DNA of 64,000 bases from Chloranthus sessilifolius (lineage: Eukaryota > Streptophyta > Magnoliopsida > Chloranthales > Chloranthaceae). Where the stretch lies: assembly GCA_021018995.1 (NCBI GenBank), contig CM037591.1:7074001-7138000 (forward strand). Direction: 5' to 3'. This document shows, one piece after another, positions 40,710 through 46,326 of this stretch. The notes under the pieces were generated by a model, which saw nothing but the letters and a program-made list of their open reading frames with translations, was not told the origin of the DNA and searched no databases. The position numbers were made by a program, and so were the translations under genes. Numbering within the stretch: position 1 is the first letter of the stretch; each line of letters starts with the position of its first letter.

Positions 40710-43700
40710 CAAATTATATTTAATATTTATAAAAATATTATTTATTATTTAATAATGACAAAACTTATAAAAAGATCATTAATTTCGCCAAAATAAATGA
40801 AATTTGGCTATTTCAAAGAAATCACCGAAATTTCGCAGAAAGTATCGTCTGACCACTGTTTCAGTGAAATTGAAGAAATTTCAAAGAATTTCGGAGAAAT
40901 TTGTCACTATGATCTTGATCCCATTTTGCAAGATCAATCTACCATGCCTCCTCTCAAGGTTTACATTCATCAAAAGAAGTAGATAATAGCAGCTCAATAG
41001 TAGATAACGTCAGCAAGGTAACGTCAACCTCCCGATGCCGGAATCTATTGGAAATAACTTAGTTTCTATCGAAATACCCTTCAGATCACTTTTGTCTCTT
41101 GGGTTGAAAGCCAGCAAGAGGCTAGAAGTTGGAGTTTCGAAGGCCCCCATTGTTCATCTTCTTCCTCGAGACGCGACCCTAAAACCCTAGCAGTGAACTC
41201 GTTTGGCTTCTGATCCTAACCAAATTTCTGGGTTAGGATCGAAATGGCCTAAAATAGGTAGCCCTAGTGGATCGACCCCTATCTTGCCCTATTTATGAGG
41301 CTTCAAGTGTTCATCTTCTTCCTCACTATAGGGGTTGCAAATGCAACTATGACATCTGTTTGCAACCACAGTTTCTCTACAGTATTCAATGGTGTTCTCC
41401 AAGCTATTTGCAACCACTTCAACATATCTATTTGCCACCCTCTCTGTAACATACAACCCATTTGTAATAGATACAAATACGAAACTATCTACTATTAGAT
41501 ACAAAGGGGTACAGGTGTAATGATCCCACGACCAAAAAAAATTTTACTACTATGGATGTGTCTTTCTTTGAGGATACTCCATGCTTCTCTCCTTAGCAGT
41601 CCATTCCTGAGATATCTACAACGGTTCTTTTGATCCCTACTGGGCCCATACAAAGTATTCCTACTGCGCTGACTCCCTCTACTATGGAGCCTACTACTTC
41701 TAATGATCGGTTGCCTATTCGTCTCACATATCAGAGCCGCAATAGAATTGTGCCTCATGCTTATGCACCATTGCCAAAGGTTCCCTTGGAGTTAGTGCCC
41801 TTAGGTATACCTGCACCCACTTCTTCTTTGCATTCTCCTGTTATTATTATTGCTCCCTCTATTAGTGATGATCTTGATCTTCCTATTGCTCATTGTAAGG
41901 GTAAGAGAAGTACTTACCCTATTACTCGGTATGTCTCTTATCATGGTCTTTCTTATTCCTATTGTGTTGCCTTGAAAGATCTTCTACTGTCTCTAATCCT
42001 TGCTCTTTCAAAGAAGCTCTAAAGAATCCCTTATGGATTGTTGCTATGGTTGAGGAAATGGTTGCTCTTGAGAGGAATAATTGTCGATTATTCACCGGAT
42101 ATGCATGTGGTCGGGTGCAGATGGGTATTTACCTTGAAATATCGTGATGATGGTACAATTGACAAATATAAGGCTCGATTGGTTGCAAAGGGGTTCACTC
42201 AAGTTCTTGGCTTGGACTACACAGCTACAATTTCTCCTGTTGCGAAGCTTTATATATGTTTGTGTTATCATTTCTCTTGTTGCGCATCATCATTGACCTC
42301 TCTATCAGCTAGATGTGAAGAACGCATTCCTTCACGGGCACTTGGAAGAGGAGATTTATGTCACCCCCTCTTAGCAATCAACTTAAGGGGGAGTAATCGG
42401 GAAAAGTTTGTCGAATTTTCAAATCCATTTATGGATTGAAGCAATTTCCCTCGGCTTGGTTTCATCACTTCAGTATTGTTATTCTCACCATGGGCTTTAC
42501 GAGGTGTCACTCCGATCACACATGCCCCACGGCTTGGTTTCATCACTTCAGTATTGTTATTCTCACCATGGGCTTTACGAGGTGTCACTCTGATCACACA
42601 AGCTTCATTCACACTAGTATTGTTAGGTTGAGGACTATCCCGATTATTTATGTTGATGATATCATCATCACAGGAGATGATGTTGCATTTATAGAACATG
42701 TAAATGTTGGTCTACACAAGCCTTTGATGTGAAAGATTTGGGCGTTCTTTGATTTTTCTTGGGTATTAAGACTGCTAGATCTGTTCAGGGTATTTCTTCC
42801 AGAGAAGATATTCACTGGAGTTATTGAGGGATACTGGCATGCTTGGATGTAAGCCAGCTAAGTTTCCCATGGATCCTAAGCAATATCTAGATGCAAATGT
42901 TGGGGAGCTACTACCTAATCCTTCAAAGTATCAGAGTCTTGTTGGAAGGATTATCTACCTTACCAACACTTGACCTGATTTGGAATTTGTTGTTTCCTTG
43001 GTGGCTCAGTTCATGCATGCACCCAAGACTCCTCATATGGTTGTTGTTCATCGAATCCTTTGCAACATTAAGGCGCCTCATGGTCGTGGCCTCTTCTATG
43101 GTGATGCAGGTCATCTTCATCTTAGTTGCTATACTGATGATGATTATGTTGGGTCTCCTACTGATCGTCACTCTACTTCTGGATATTGTACTTAATTTTG
43201 TGGTATGGAAAAGTAAGAAGCGGGATTTTGTATCCAAATCTACTGTTGAATCTAAGTATCGAGCAATGTCTCATTGGACTTGTCAGCTTCTTTGGGTACG
43301 TTCTCTACTTACTGAGCTTGGTTCTCCTCCATCTCTTCCTATGTCACTCCACTATGACAAACAAGCAGCCACTAATATTGCCAAAGACTCGGTTCTTCAT
43401 GAGCAAACCAATCATGTTGAAGTCAATATCCATTTTATTCGAGAGAAGATCCAAGCTGGACTCATAGAAACTCCCAAGGTCTCATCCTCATTGCAACTAG
43501 TAGATGTTTTCACGAAAGCCCTTGGTCCTTCTTGCCTTCAGGATATCATTGTCAAGTTGGGCATGATAGATATCTATGCACCAGCTTGAGGGAGAGTATT
43601 GGCGTATATTGGTGTGAGTGAGTGAGTTCGGTGTGTGTGTAGAGTGTACCACTTATGGTGTTTGTGTGTTAATATGTGGGGTGTATGTAATATATTTCTA

Positions 43701-45314
43701 TTAGTAGTATATAGGCTAGTTGGGGTACCATCTAACCCTAATTAGATCATTCTCTTCTCCTCCTCCTCCTCCTCCTCCTCCTCCTCCTCTATAAATCCTA
43801 AACTATAAAGTCAAGTATAGCCCCCCCAAAAAAAACAACCCGCATCCCCGGAAAGTGAAATTATGTATTGGTTGTTACATTGCGGCTACAAATAAAAAAG
43901 TAGCACTGTACCAAATTGACATTAAGAATGCATTCTTCATGGTGAACTATAGGAAGAAGTTTATATAGAGTAACCAAGGCTTGCTAACCGAAGAACGAAA
44001 TATACGGTTGAAAGAAGTCTCCAAGGGTTGCTTGACAAGTTCAGCTAATTAATTACAGCCAATTGGTCAATGTCAAAGTTATCATTTAATATTTCCACAA
44101 TAAAATTCAATTATAAACTTGCTGATATAAAAAAATTAAAAATTTAAAAAAAAAAAAAAAAAGAGATTCTAAACTCTATAACCACAACAACAACAACAAA
44201 TAAATAAAAACTAAGAACAACAATTATATTTACCTTCTGTTTCGAAATCAACAAAAGATCATTATCTGACAATCCTTCTCCGAAATCAGGGTCTATGGCC
44301 ACTGACACCAAGTGAAAACCGTTTGACTCGTCGCAAGAGATGACCCCACCCTTTTGCCACTCTCTCTCTACAGCACCAATAAATAAATAACTCAAATCAA
44401 ATCAAGTCAAATAAAAAAACCCATTTCCACGACACCAAAACTAAAATAATTGATTCATATAGAAATAAAATTAATATATTTTAAAACAAAAAGATCCCTC
44501 CCTCCCTCCCTCTCTCTCTCCTAGAAAAAAAAAAAAAAAAAAAAATTTCCAAAACACCAAAACTTAACCAATTGATTCACATAATAACAAAATCAAATCA
44601 CAAACCCATTTCCTAAACACCTAAACTTAAACAACGGATTCAAATTAAAATAAAGTTAATATTTAAAAAGAATTCTTCATTGCTCTCTCTATCTAGAAAA
44701 AAAAAAAACATTTTCCAAAACACCAATACTTAAACAATTGATTAACATGAAAATCAAATCAAATCGAAAACCCATTTCCTAAACACCAAAACTTAAACAA
44801 TTGATTCAATAAAAATAAACTTAATATATTTAACCAAAACAAAATTCTTCATTGGGCTATCTCTATCTCAACAAAAAAAAAACTACCCATTTACCAAAAC
44901 ACCAAAACTTAAACAACTAATACACATAAAAATAAAACTAATATTTAAAAAACAATAATTAAAAATTGACCTTCATCGGTCCCTCTGACGATATGGGCCT
45001 TCACCTCTTCGAACAAAAGCGGCTCGAAGGTTCCAATATAGTCTTCCATGTCTCTGTAAGCCTCTTTCACTTTCTTCAAATCTAAACCACCCACATCTTT
45101 CTTCTGGTGCGATAAAAAAAAAAAAAAAAAAAAAAATTTAATTAACAAACAAATAAAACTAAACTTGATAGATGTGAATAAGAAGAAAACAGAATTTTGG
45201 GAGTAAAATTAGAACCGTGGAATCAGAGAGGAGACGAAGATAATCCCAACTGAGAACGATTTTCTGAAAGCGAGAAAGGTGAGAAGATGCTTGGATGCTC
45301 TTCTCTACTGCCAT
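3610..45314 (-). CDS. MAA3: MAA3 (MAGATAMA 3) Sen1-like RNA/DNA helicase, 14 exons, 3' end outside window
   Basis: Superfamily-1 helicase of the Sen1/UPF1 group; the Arabidopsis MAA3 protein acts in female gametophyte development and is expected to work on nuclear RNA. Fourteen exons listed separately join into 505 codons without a stop, and every intron has GT..AG ends with matching phase. Visible landmarks: [13 protein letters not shown] near residues 59-71, [18 protein letters not shown] near 197-214, Walker [10 protein letters not shown] at 267-275, [11 protein letters not shown] and DGDDGFFPT near 315-345, motif Ia [12 protein letters not shown] near 366-377, [10 protein letters not shown] near 400, DEAAQ (motif II) at 482-486. 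The family is about 800 residues long, so roughly the C-terminal 300 residues, with motifs III-VI, lie left of the window. Start chosen as the first ATG in frame, in context AAGATGG. Introns hold many transposons, yet the frame is intact, so I infer a functional gene. Confidence 0.95.
3664..5140 (-). other. Intron 13 right-end sequence with microsatellite and MITE-like piece
   Basis: A CATA repeat followed by about 60 bases of AT repeat lies at 4284-4366. From about 4670 to 5070 the sequence is related to the MITE family at 13451 and 48204 (GGGTAGC-like end, hot words AGATCTTGAG and GTGATC). No gene. Confidence 0.5.
5141..5853 (-). mobile_element. Copia 3' end: RNase H remnant, polypurine tract and LTR
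   Basis: On the minus strand a broken frame at 5600-5760 reads [17 protein letters not shown] and [13 protein letters not shown], matching the Copia RNase H end (DN-x-AA..H-x-(D/E)-x-HF). A purine tract (TAGCTTGAGGGGGAG) follows at 5486-5500, then a 345-bp LTR with TG..CA ends at 5141-5485. A second LTR-like stretch on the plus strand may lie at 5768-5990. The rest of the element is gone. Confidence 0.75.
5991..7785. other. Intron 13 sequence, unidentified repeat-like DNA
   Basis: No coding sequence recognised. Words such as CGCTCAGGCGAG and CGCTCGAGCAAG recur at 7415-7560, as in some plant retroelement LTRs, but no ends could be set. Confidence 0.4.
7786..8195. mobile_element. MITE of the ACTCG family
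   Basis: Begins TTTAGAACCCGAAAACTCG and ends ACTCCCCGAGTTTTAGAACT, an inverted pair. Rich in ACTCG words with an AT microsatellite at 7896-7935. A relative is at 14160-14530. Target duplication not clear; a hAT-type non-autonomous element is likely. Confidence 0.55.
8690..9105 (+). mobile_element. RTE-type LINE 3' remnant
   Basis: Broken frames read [23 protein letters not shown] and CLRWFAHVQ, the C-terminal signature of plant RTE-type reverse transcriptases (R(W/F)MCG..I.R..LGV.P..LRWFGHVQ). It ends near CCCAAAAAAATTGGACAAGG, as these elements do. Only the tail is present. Confidence 0.75.
9118..9206. repeat. Short hAT-like MITE fragment (ATCGG family)
   Basis: Starts GGTGGTATCGGTATCGG and ends TTTTGATACCATGG, in the style of the hAT MITEs at 13200 and 15267. 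No target duplication was seen. Confidence 0.45.
9207..9964 (-). other. Intron 13 sequence, no gene
   Basis: AT-rich, with a short AT repeat at 9933-9950 just before exon 13. Nothing recognised. Confidence 0.6.
9965..10057 (-). CDS. MAA3: MAA3 exon 13 (DEAAQ box)
   Basis: Acceptor TTGGTAG, then [20 protein letters not shown] and [11 protein letters not shown], helicase motif II (Walker B). Donor GTAAGC, phase 0. The following intron is 6.3 kb. Confidence 0.95.
10140..10256 (-). CDS. MAA3: MAA3 exon 12
   Basis: Acceptor CACCTGG on the plus strand reads CCAG; 39 codons follow, starting [18 protein letters not shown] and ending [13 protein letters not shown]. Donor GTACAA, phase 0. Intron 11 is 94 bases and intron 12 is 82 bases. 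Confidence 0.93.
10351..10448 (-). CDS. MAA3: MAA3 exon 11
   Basis: Acceptor GTTACAG, two bases completing Gly, then [20 protein letters not shown] and [12 protein letters not shown]. Donor GTACAT, phase 0. Matches the family stretch between motifs Ia and II. Confidence 0.94.
10693..11106. mobile_element. MITE with 35-bp inverted ends
   Basis: Left end CATTTAAACATCAAAGTGGT and the inverse of the right end CATTTAAGCACCAAAGTGGT continue matching for about 35 bases. Internal sequence shares words with the Mutator-like MITE family (GTGATC, ATCAATGG). No clean target duplication. Confidence 0.65.
11291..11535. repeat. Tandem duplication, 124-bp unit, two copies
   Basis: ATTATGGGTTTTCC starts at 11291 and again at 11415. 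Both copies carry CCAGAAATTGCAC and AAGTAATTGATTGGTTTGT. Inside intron 10, no coding potential. Confidence 0.75.
11925..12860. mobile_element. hAT-type non-autonomous element, 936 bp
   Basis: Ends CAATGTTGTCAAAAGC and GCTTTTGACAACAGAG form inverted repeats, flanked by the perfect 8-bp duplication GGTGCATC at 11917-11924 and 12861-12868. GCCTAGGC-rich subterminal words occur at both ends. No transposase seen. Confidence 0.85.
13200..14148. mobile_element. hAT-type MITE (ATCGG family) with a second MITE inside
   Basis: Begins CATGGTATCAAAAATCGGCC and ends AAACTCCTTG, with subterminal ATACGTATCGG words at both ends. The flanks GTTAAAAG (13192-13199) and GTTAAAAA (14149-14156) are an 8-bp duplication with one mismatch. 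The middle is another MITE (next entry). Confidence 0.65.
13451..13886. mobile_element. Mutator-like MITE nested in hAT MITE
   Basis: Left GGTACCTCTAGTC...AAAGTGCCC pairs with right GGCACTTTC...GTTACCC. Internal words (AGATCTTGGGATCATGG, CAAACGTGATTTTTAGGCC, and their near-inverse) are shared with copies at 23268, 47535 and 48204. The internal part is itself close to an inverted repeat. Confidence 0.6.
14158..14531. mobile_element. MITE of the ACTCG family, second copy
   Basis: Starts AACCATGGTTCGAAAACTCG and ends near ACTCGACGCATTTTAGAAC, with AAATATATATTGTATAA in the middle, as in the copy at 7786. Ends 300 bases before exon 10 on the gene strand. Confidence 0.55.
14866..14971 (-). CDS. 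MAA3: MAA3 exon 10 (motif Ia)
   Basis: Acceptor TGCTTAG, then [20 protein letters not shown] and [15 protein letters not shown] plus one base. It contains helicase motif Ia. Donor GTTAGA is weak. Intron 9 is only 112 bases. Confidence 0.94.
15084..15195 (-). CDS. MAA3: MAA3 exon 9
   Basis: Acceptor TTTGCAG, one base completing Lys, then [20 protein letters not shown] and [14 protein letters not shown]. These are highly conserved in the family. Donor GTGAGT, phase 0. A hAT MITE ends about 63 bases upstream of this acceptor. Confidence 0.95.
15267..15556. mobile_element. hAT MITE, 290 bp, near exon 9 acceptor
   Basis: Inverted ends CATGGATCAAAATCTCGG and CGATATTTTGATCCATG with a perfect 8-bp duplication AATGTAAC at 15259-15266 and 15557-15564. 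It lies 63 bases upstream (gene sense) of the exon 9 acceptor. Confidence 0.88.
15565..16381. other. Intron 8 sequence, no gene
   Basis: Short open frames only, without recognisable motifs or homology. AT-rich intron sequence. Confidence 0.5.
17205..17800. mobile_element. hAT-like non-autonomous element (GGGCTGACGGGCC family)
   Basis: Starts about CACTAGGGTTGAGAG..GGCC and ends GGCCAGCCCGCCCTAGTC. Subterminal GGCCC/GGGCC words match the element at 45424-46318. The target duplication is not clear. Confidence 0.5.
17981..20141 (+). mobile_element. Non-autonomous LTR retroelement, 2.16 kb
   Basis: Direct repeats 17981-18534 and 19590-20141 are LTRs of about 553 bp. A primer site TGGTATCAAAGC follows the first at 18539-18550. 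The 1.05-kb interior has a broken gag-like frame starting [17 protein letters not shown] and a Pro/Thr-rich part, but no pol. TGAAG flanks both sides (17976-17980 and 20142-20146) and the host Copia gag frame resumes there. If so, the LTR starts with CC, not TG. Confidence 0.8.
21311..22775. other. Intron 8 sequence, no recognised gene
   Basis: Short open frames around 21387-21590 and 21936-22243 have no motif that I recognise. The moderately GC-rich patch at 21900-22050 may be a captured fragment, but there is no evidence for which gene. Confidence 0.4.
22776..22826 (-). CDS. MAA3: MAA3 exon 8, 51-base exon
   Basis: Acceptor GATGCAG, one base completing an Arg codon, then [16 protein letters not shown] and two bases of a Lys codon. 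Donor GTATGT. The segment is the poorly conserved linker of the family between PARV and the HW motif. Only this choice keeps the phase on both sides. Confidence 0.85.
22912..23165 (-). mobile_element. tRNA-derived SINE, 254 bp
   Basis: On the minus strand it begins with GTGGTAGCTCAGTTGGTA (A box) and GGTCGTGGGTTCTACACTCC (B box), continues about 180 bases and ends in ATAAAAAAAACAC. The 11-bp direct repeat TAATAACTTGT at 22901-22911 and 23166-23176 is the target duplication. Same orientation as MAA3, in intron 7. Confidence 0.9.
23268..23626. mobile_element. Mutator-like MITE next to exon 7 donor
   Basis: Long inverted ends: GGGTACCTCTATTCGCGCCT against the inverse of AGGCGTGAATAGAGGTATCCC, extending through GGTTTTAGTGTAGGC for about 60 bases. 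Flanks TAAAAGAAT and TATAAGAAT are a likely 9-bp duplication (7 of 9 match). The MITE begins 12 bases downstream of the exon 7 5' splice site. Confidence 0.75.
23639..23724 (-). CDS. MAA3: MAA3 exon 7 with Walker A motif
   Basis: Acceptor CTTCTAG, then [20 protein letters not shown] and ATPARVLS, ending in two bases of the next codon. This is the nucleotide-binding P-loop. Donor GTAATT. A MITE begins 12 bases downstream in intron 7. Confidence 0.95.
25194..25560. repeat. Tandem repeat, three copies of 121-134 bp
   Basis: GTGCTTTTGATAATC starts copies at 25194, 25315 and 25449. Each includes GTCCAAAT, a CATTTTCATATTA-like word and a CACACAGATGCCACA-like word. In intron 6, non-coding. Confidence 0.8.
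26050..26700. mobile_element. MITE with TA/GA/TG microsatellites and duplicated left arm
   Basis: Left arm GGGAAGATGCATCTGGATGC occurs at about 26115 and again at about 26246, each preceded by TA/TG and GA repeats. The right arm GGGCTGCATCCGGACGCATA at about 26620 is its inverse, followed by 60 bases of TA. Related arms are at 62380 and 63450. In intron 6, just upstream (plus strand) of exon 6. Confidence 0.65.
26790..26825 (-). CDS. MAA3: MAA3 exon 6, 36-base micro-exon
   Basis: Twelve codons, [12 protein letters not shown], between acceptor GTGACAG and donor GTTTGG, both in phase 0. This is exactly the segment the family has between SQLEAI and the Walker A loop, and no other place in the window supplies it. 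It is too short to be found as an ORF. Confidence 0.9.
27091..27285 (-). CDS. MAA3: MAA3 exon 5
   Basis: Acceptor GTACAG, then 65 codons starting [20 protein letters not shown] and ending NTSQLEAIR, the Q-motif-like stretch just before the helicase core. Donor GTGAGT. Phase 0 at both ends. Confidence 0.95.
27286..28784 (-). other. Intron 4 sequence, no gene
   Basis: AT-rich. Open frames at 28115-28668 show no conserved motif. Poly(T) at 28080-28095. Confidence 0.5.
28785..30355 (+). mobile_element. Copia pol fragments (integrase end, linker, RT start, C-terminus)
   Basis: Broken frames read [20 protein letters not shown] and [12 protein letters not shown] (integrase C-terminal region), then SHPISQF at 29440. 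After a MITE the linker resumes, with GNKVVGC and [15 protein letters not shown] near 29995-30130 (RT start), and KLGMINIYA near 30325 (pol C-terminus). Most of RT and RNase H is deleted. The plus orientation is antisense to MAA3. Confidence 0.75.
29460..29817. mobile_element. MITE, 358 bp, in Copia linker
   Basis: Inverted ends: GCTGTGTTTGGCATAGCTCT and the inverse of the right end, CACTGCGTTTGGCATAGCTC. The interior is largely CTGCTAGCTCCCTGC-like words in both orientations. Target duplication uncertain, so the superfamily is open. Confidence 0.75.
30356..31260 (+). mobile_element. Copia LTR-like remnants with tandem duplication
   Basis: TTTCCCTTTACC...CTATAACCTAGTCCATT occurs twice (about 30426-30515 and 30536-30620), a 111-bp tandem repeat. 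A purine tract (GACGGGGAGTG) near 31070 is followed by an LTR-like stretch with TATATAAAG near 31180. No coding sequence remains. Confidence 0.5.
31556..31576 (+). repeat. Run of 21 G in intron 4
   Basis: Uninterrupted G run in AGGGAGGG(n), lying about 60 bases into intron 4. It is C on the coding strand. Confidence 0.95.
31634..31834 (-). CDS. MAA3: MAA3 exon 4
   Basis: Acceptor TTCTGCAG, then 67 codons in phase 0 to 0, including [20 protein letters not shown] and [14 protein letters not shown]. Donor GTAAGG. It matches the middle of the family's N-terminal domain. Confidence 0.94.
31835..32657. other. Intron 3 left part, degenerate ATCGG-family MITE
   Basis: From 32205 to about 32550 the sequence is rich in CGATACATAC/GTATCGG words, begins AAGGGTCAAAATCTC and looks like a decayed hAT MITE of the 13200/15267 family. 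No gene. Confidence 0.5.
34009..36533 (-). pseudogene. Captured GMC oxidoreductase (HOTHEAD/mandelonitrile lyase-like) gene start
   Basis: On the minus strand: TATA-like CTATAAATATAG at 36522-36533, a hydrophobic stretch [20 protein letters not shown] (signal-peptide-like) to a donor at 36412 (CAAG/GTAACC), then acceptor CTCACAG at 36353. The next exon reads [14 protein letters not shown] and YHYIIGGG, then (beyond the LTR element) [18 protein letters not shown] and [13 protein letters not shown], ending at donor GTATTT (34008). This is the FAD-binding N-terminus of the HOTHEAD/mandelonitrile lyase group (DY(I/V)IVGGGT-G-PLAATLS..VL-LERG). Introns are kept, so the copy was made from DNA. No in-frame ATG is seen and the exon is interrupted, so it is not functional. 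Confidence 0.7.
34172..36268 (-). mobile_element. Small non-autonomous LTR retroelement (TRIM/LARD-like)
   Basis: Direct repeats 34172-35079 and 35422-36268 with TGTCACGG..CCGTCACA ends are LTRs. On the minus strand the 5' LTR (right copy) is followed by primer site TGGTATCAGAG (35408-35418), and the 3' LTR (left copy) is preceded by the purine tract AGTGGTGGAGGA. The interior is only 342 bp with no ORF that I recognise. GC-rich compared with its surroundings. No clear target duplication. Confidence 0.82.
37918..39290 (+). pseudogene. Pogo-family transposase pseudogene
   Basis: Starts [20 protein letters not shown]. Around 38160-38330 a broken CENP-B-type HTH region ([17 protein letters not shown]) is visible. 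The DDE_1 domain follows: [13 protein letters not shown] (first D), [30 protein letters not shown] and CNGD..S. Stops and frameshifts occur near 38220, 38460 and 38780. A tail piece continues right of the MITE at 39809-39960. Catalytic residues are partly visible, but the gene is dead. Confidence 0.85.
39321..39808. mobile_element. hAT MITE (CATAGTGACAAATTTCG family), 488 bp
   Basis: Inverted ends CATAGTGACAAATTTCG on both sides and perfect 8-bp duplication GTAGTAAC at 39313-39320 and 39809-39816. Interrupts the pogo transposase pseudogene. Subterminal GAAATTTCG words. Confidence 0.93.
40420..40985 (+). mobile_element. Copia integrase-linker fragment, interrupted by a MITE
   Basis: Reads [10 protein letters not shown] near 40467 and, after the [22 protein letters not shown] near 40910, as in Copia pol linkers. 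No other part of this copy is present. Confidence 0.65.
40578..40911. mobile_element. hAT MITE (CATAGTGACAAATTTCG family), 334 bp
   Basis: Left CATATTGACAAATTTCG, right inverse CATAGTGACAAATTTCTC, perfect 8-bp duplication ATCTTGAT at 40570-40577 and 40912-40919. Holds an AT microsatellite at 40661-40708. Confidence 0.92.
40986..41545. other. Intron 3 stretch, no gene
   Basis: No motif recognised. The frames at 41267-41498 are short and overlap on both strands. Confidence 0.5.
41546..43830 (+). mobile_element. Copia pol 3' half with LTR remnant
   Basis: [11 protein letters not shown] at about 41550, linker [14 protein letters not shown] and [11 protein letters not shown], then [22 protein letters not shown] at 42150 and the active site [13 protein letters not shown] at 42645. 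RNase H follows: [59 protein letters not shown] and [11 protein letters not shown], ending at 43589. Then a purine tract (GCTTGAGGGAGAG) and an LTR-like stretch to about 43830 with a CTC repeat at 43756-43790. Frames broken. Confidence 0.88.
42453..42606 (+). repeat. 78-bp in-frame tandem duplication inside Copia RT
   Basis: GGCTTGGTTTCATCACTTCA occurs at 42453 and again at 42531. Both copies encode [18 protein letters not shown] followed by HSDHT, a stretch normally present once in RT. Period 78 bases = 26 codons. Confidence 0.9.
43895..44065 (+). mobile_element. Small Copia RT fragment
   Basis: Reads [10 protein letters not shown], then a shifted GEL-like stretch and LQGLLDKFS, matching Copia RT ([10 protein letters not shown]). 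It lies just before exon 3 on the plus strand, antisense to the gene. Confidence 0.6.
44234..44367 (-). CDS. MAA3: MAA3 exon 3
   Basis: Acceptor CTGTAG, then 2 bases that complete the split codon and 44 codons including [14 protein letters not shown] and [11 protein letters not shown], as expected for this part of the family. Donor GTAAAT, phase 0. The next intron is 12.4 kb and full of transposons. Confidence 0.92.
44368..44970 (-). repeat. MAA3 intron 2 with A-rich internal repeats
   Basis: Several degenerate copies of a unit containing ACACCAAAACTTAAACAA and ATTGATTCA recur between about 44420 and 44930, separated by poly(A) and TCTC tracts. No coding sequence is seen. This looks like local tandem expansion inside a short intron. 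Confidence 0.6.
44971..45103 (-). CDS. MAA3: MAA3 exon 2
   Basis: Acceptor CACCAG, then [20 protein letters not shown] and the family motif [14 protein letters not shown], ending GTDE plus one base (phase 1). Donor GTCAAT is weak. A long T run lies just before the acceptor on the coding strand (A run at 45113-45136). Confidence 0.93.
45216..45314 (-). CDS. MAA3: MAA3 exon 1 (start codon)
   Basis: Codes 33 residues starting [20 protein letters not shown] and ending in LSDST. The ATG has A at -3 and G at +4. The donor after ACG is GTTCTA, a weak match to consensus. Phase 0. Intron 1 is 112 bases. Confidence 0.88.
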
Positions 45315-45415
45315 CTTTTTTTCCTTCTCAGTTGGCTACTTGAGCGCCAGGGTTTTAAATGAGAGGGGTTTTTCCTGGTGAAGGGTATTTTGGTCATTAT
45401 CGAATTTTCCTTGGA
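45315..45415 (-). promoter_or_regulatory. MAA3 5' leader and proximal promoter
   Basis: About 100 bases lie between the start codon and a hAT element. The coding strand reads AAACCCTGGCGCTC here, a telo-box-like motif common near plant housekeeping genes. No clear TATA box is visible, so the transcription start cannot be placed. Confidence 0.4.
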
Positions 45416-45423
45416 ACAAACAG

Positions 45424-46318
45424 TAATTAGGTAAGGCTGTCAATTGGGCCTGGCTGACCCGTCAGCCCGTTTGGACCAGCCCTAAAATGGGTCCGGATAT
45501 GGGCTTAAGAAGACCAGTTTTAGTTATATATTAAATATATACCACATTTATATTTTTTCTTTTATTTTGAAAGGAAAGTACATATATATTGTACTATTTT
45601 AAGTCAAATTACCAAAAATAGTTATAATTATATAACATATATTGTATTATTTTAAATTAAATTACCAAAATAGCACCCGATATTATCATTTGATTTTCAA
45701 GCCGTTAGTTTTAAGCATAGTGACAAACTTATCCGAAAATTCTTCAAAATTTCTCCAAAATTAACCGAAACAAGGGTCCGACGAAACTTTCAGTGAAATT
45801 TCGATAACTTCTCCGAAATCGCCAAAATTTCATTTATTTTGACGAAATTAGCGAAACTTCATCGAAATTAATGAAATTTTTTAATTTTTAAATATTTTTA
45901 AATAATAAATAATTTTTTTATAAATACTAAATATAATTTAAATACATATATTTTTTGCACTTCCCAAAACTTTTTTGAAATTTTCTTGAAATTTATCTGA
46001 AATGACCCCCTACCAAAATATTCTAGTTATTTCAATATTTATAAAGAGAGGTCTTAAGATCTTCTTTTTCTTCATTCGAAATATTTTTCTCTAGCTTTAA
46101 TGAAAAAAAAATTATAAAGAAAAAAATTGAAAGAAATTTAGATAAAATGCCAATAACCAATGAAGCCGGAAGCTCGACCTGAGACCGCCCCAACCATCCC
46201 TAAGCCATGCGAGGGCTGGACATATCAAATCCCGCCTAAGTTAGGGCCGGACTAGGGCCTAGCATTGAACCCTACGGCTGGGCTAGATTTTAGGGAGGCC
46301 CGGTCCATTGTCAGCCCT
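45424..46318. mobile_element. hAT-type element upstream of MAA3
   Basis: Ends contain AAGGCTGTCAATTGGGCC and, inverted, AGGGCTGACAATGGACC. The 8-bp direct repeat ACAAACAG is at 45416-45423 and 46319-46326. GGCCC-rich subterminal words at both ends. No transposase. From 45718 to about 46030 a truncated copy of the CATAGTGACAAA MITE lies inside it. Confidence 0.75.
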
Positions 46319-46326
46319 ACAAACAG

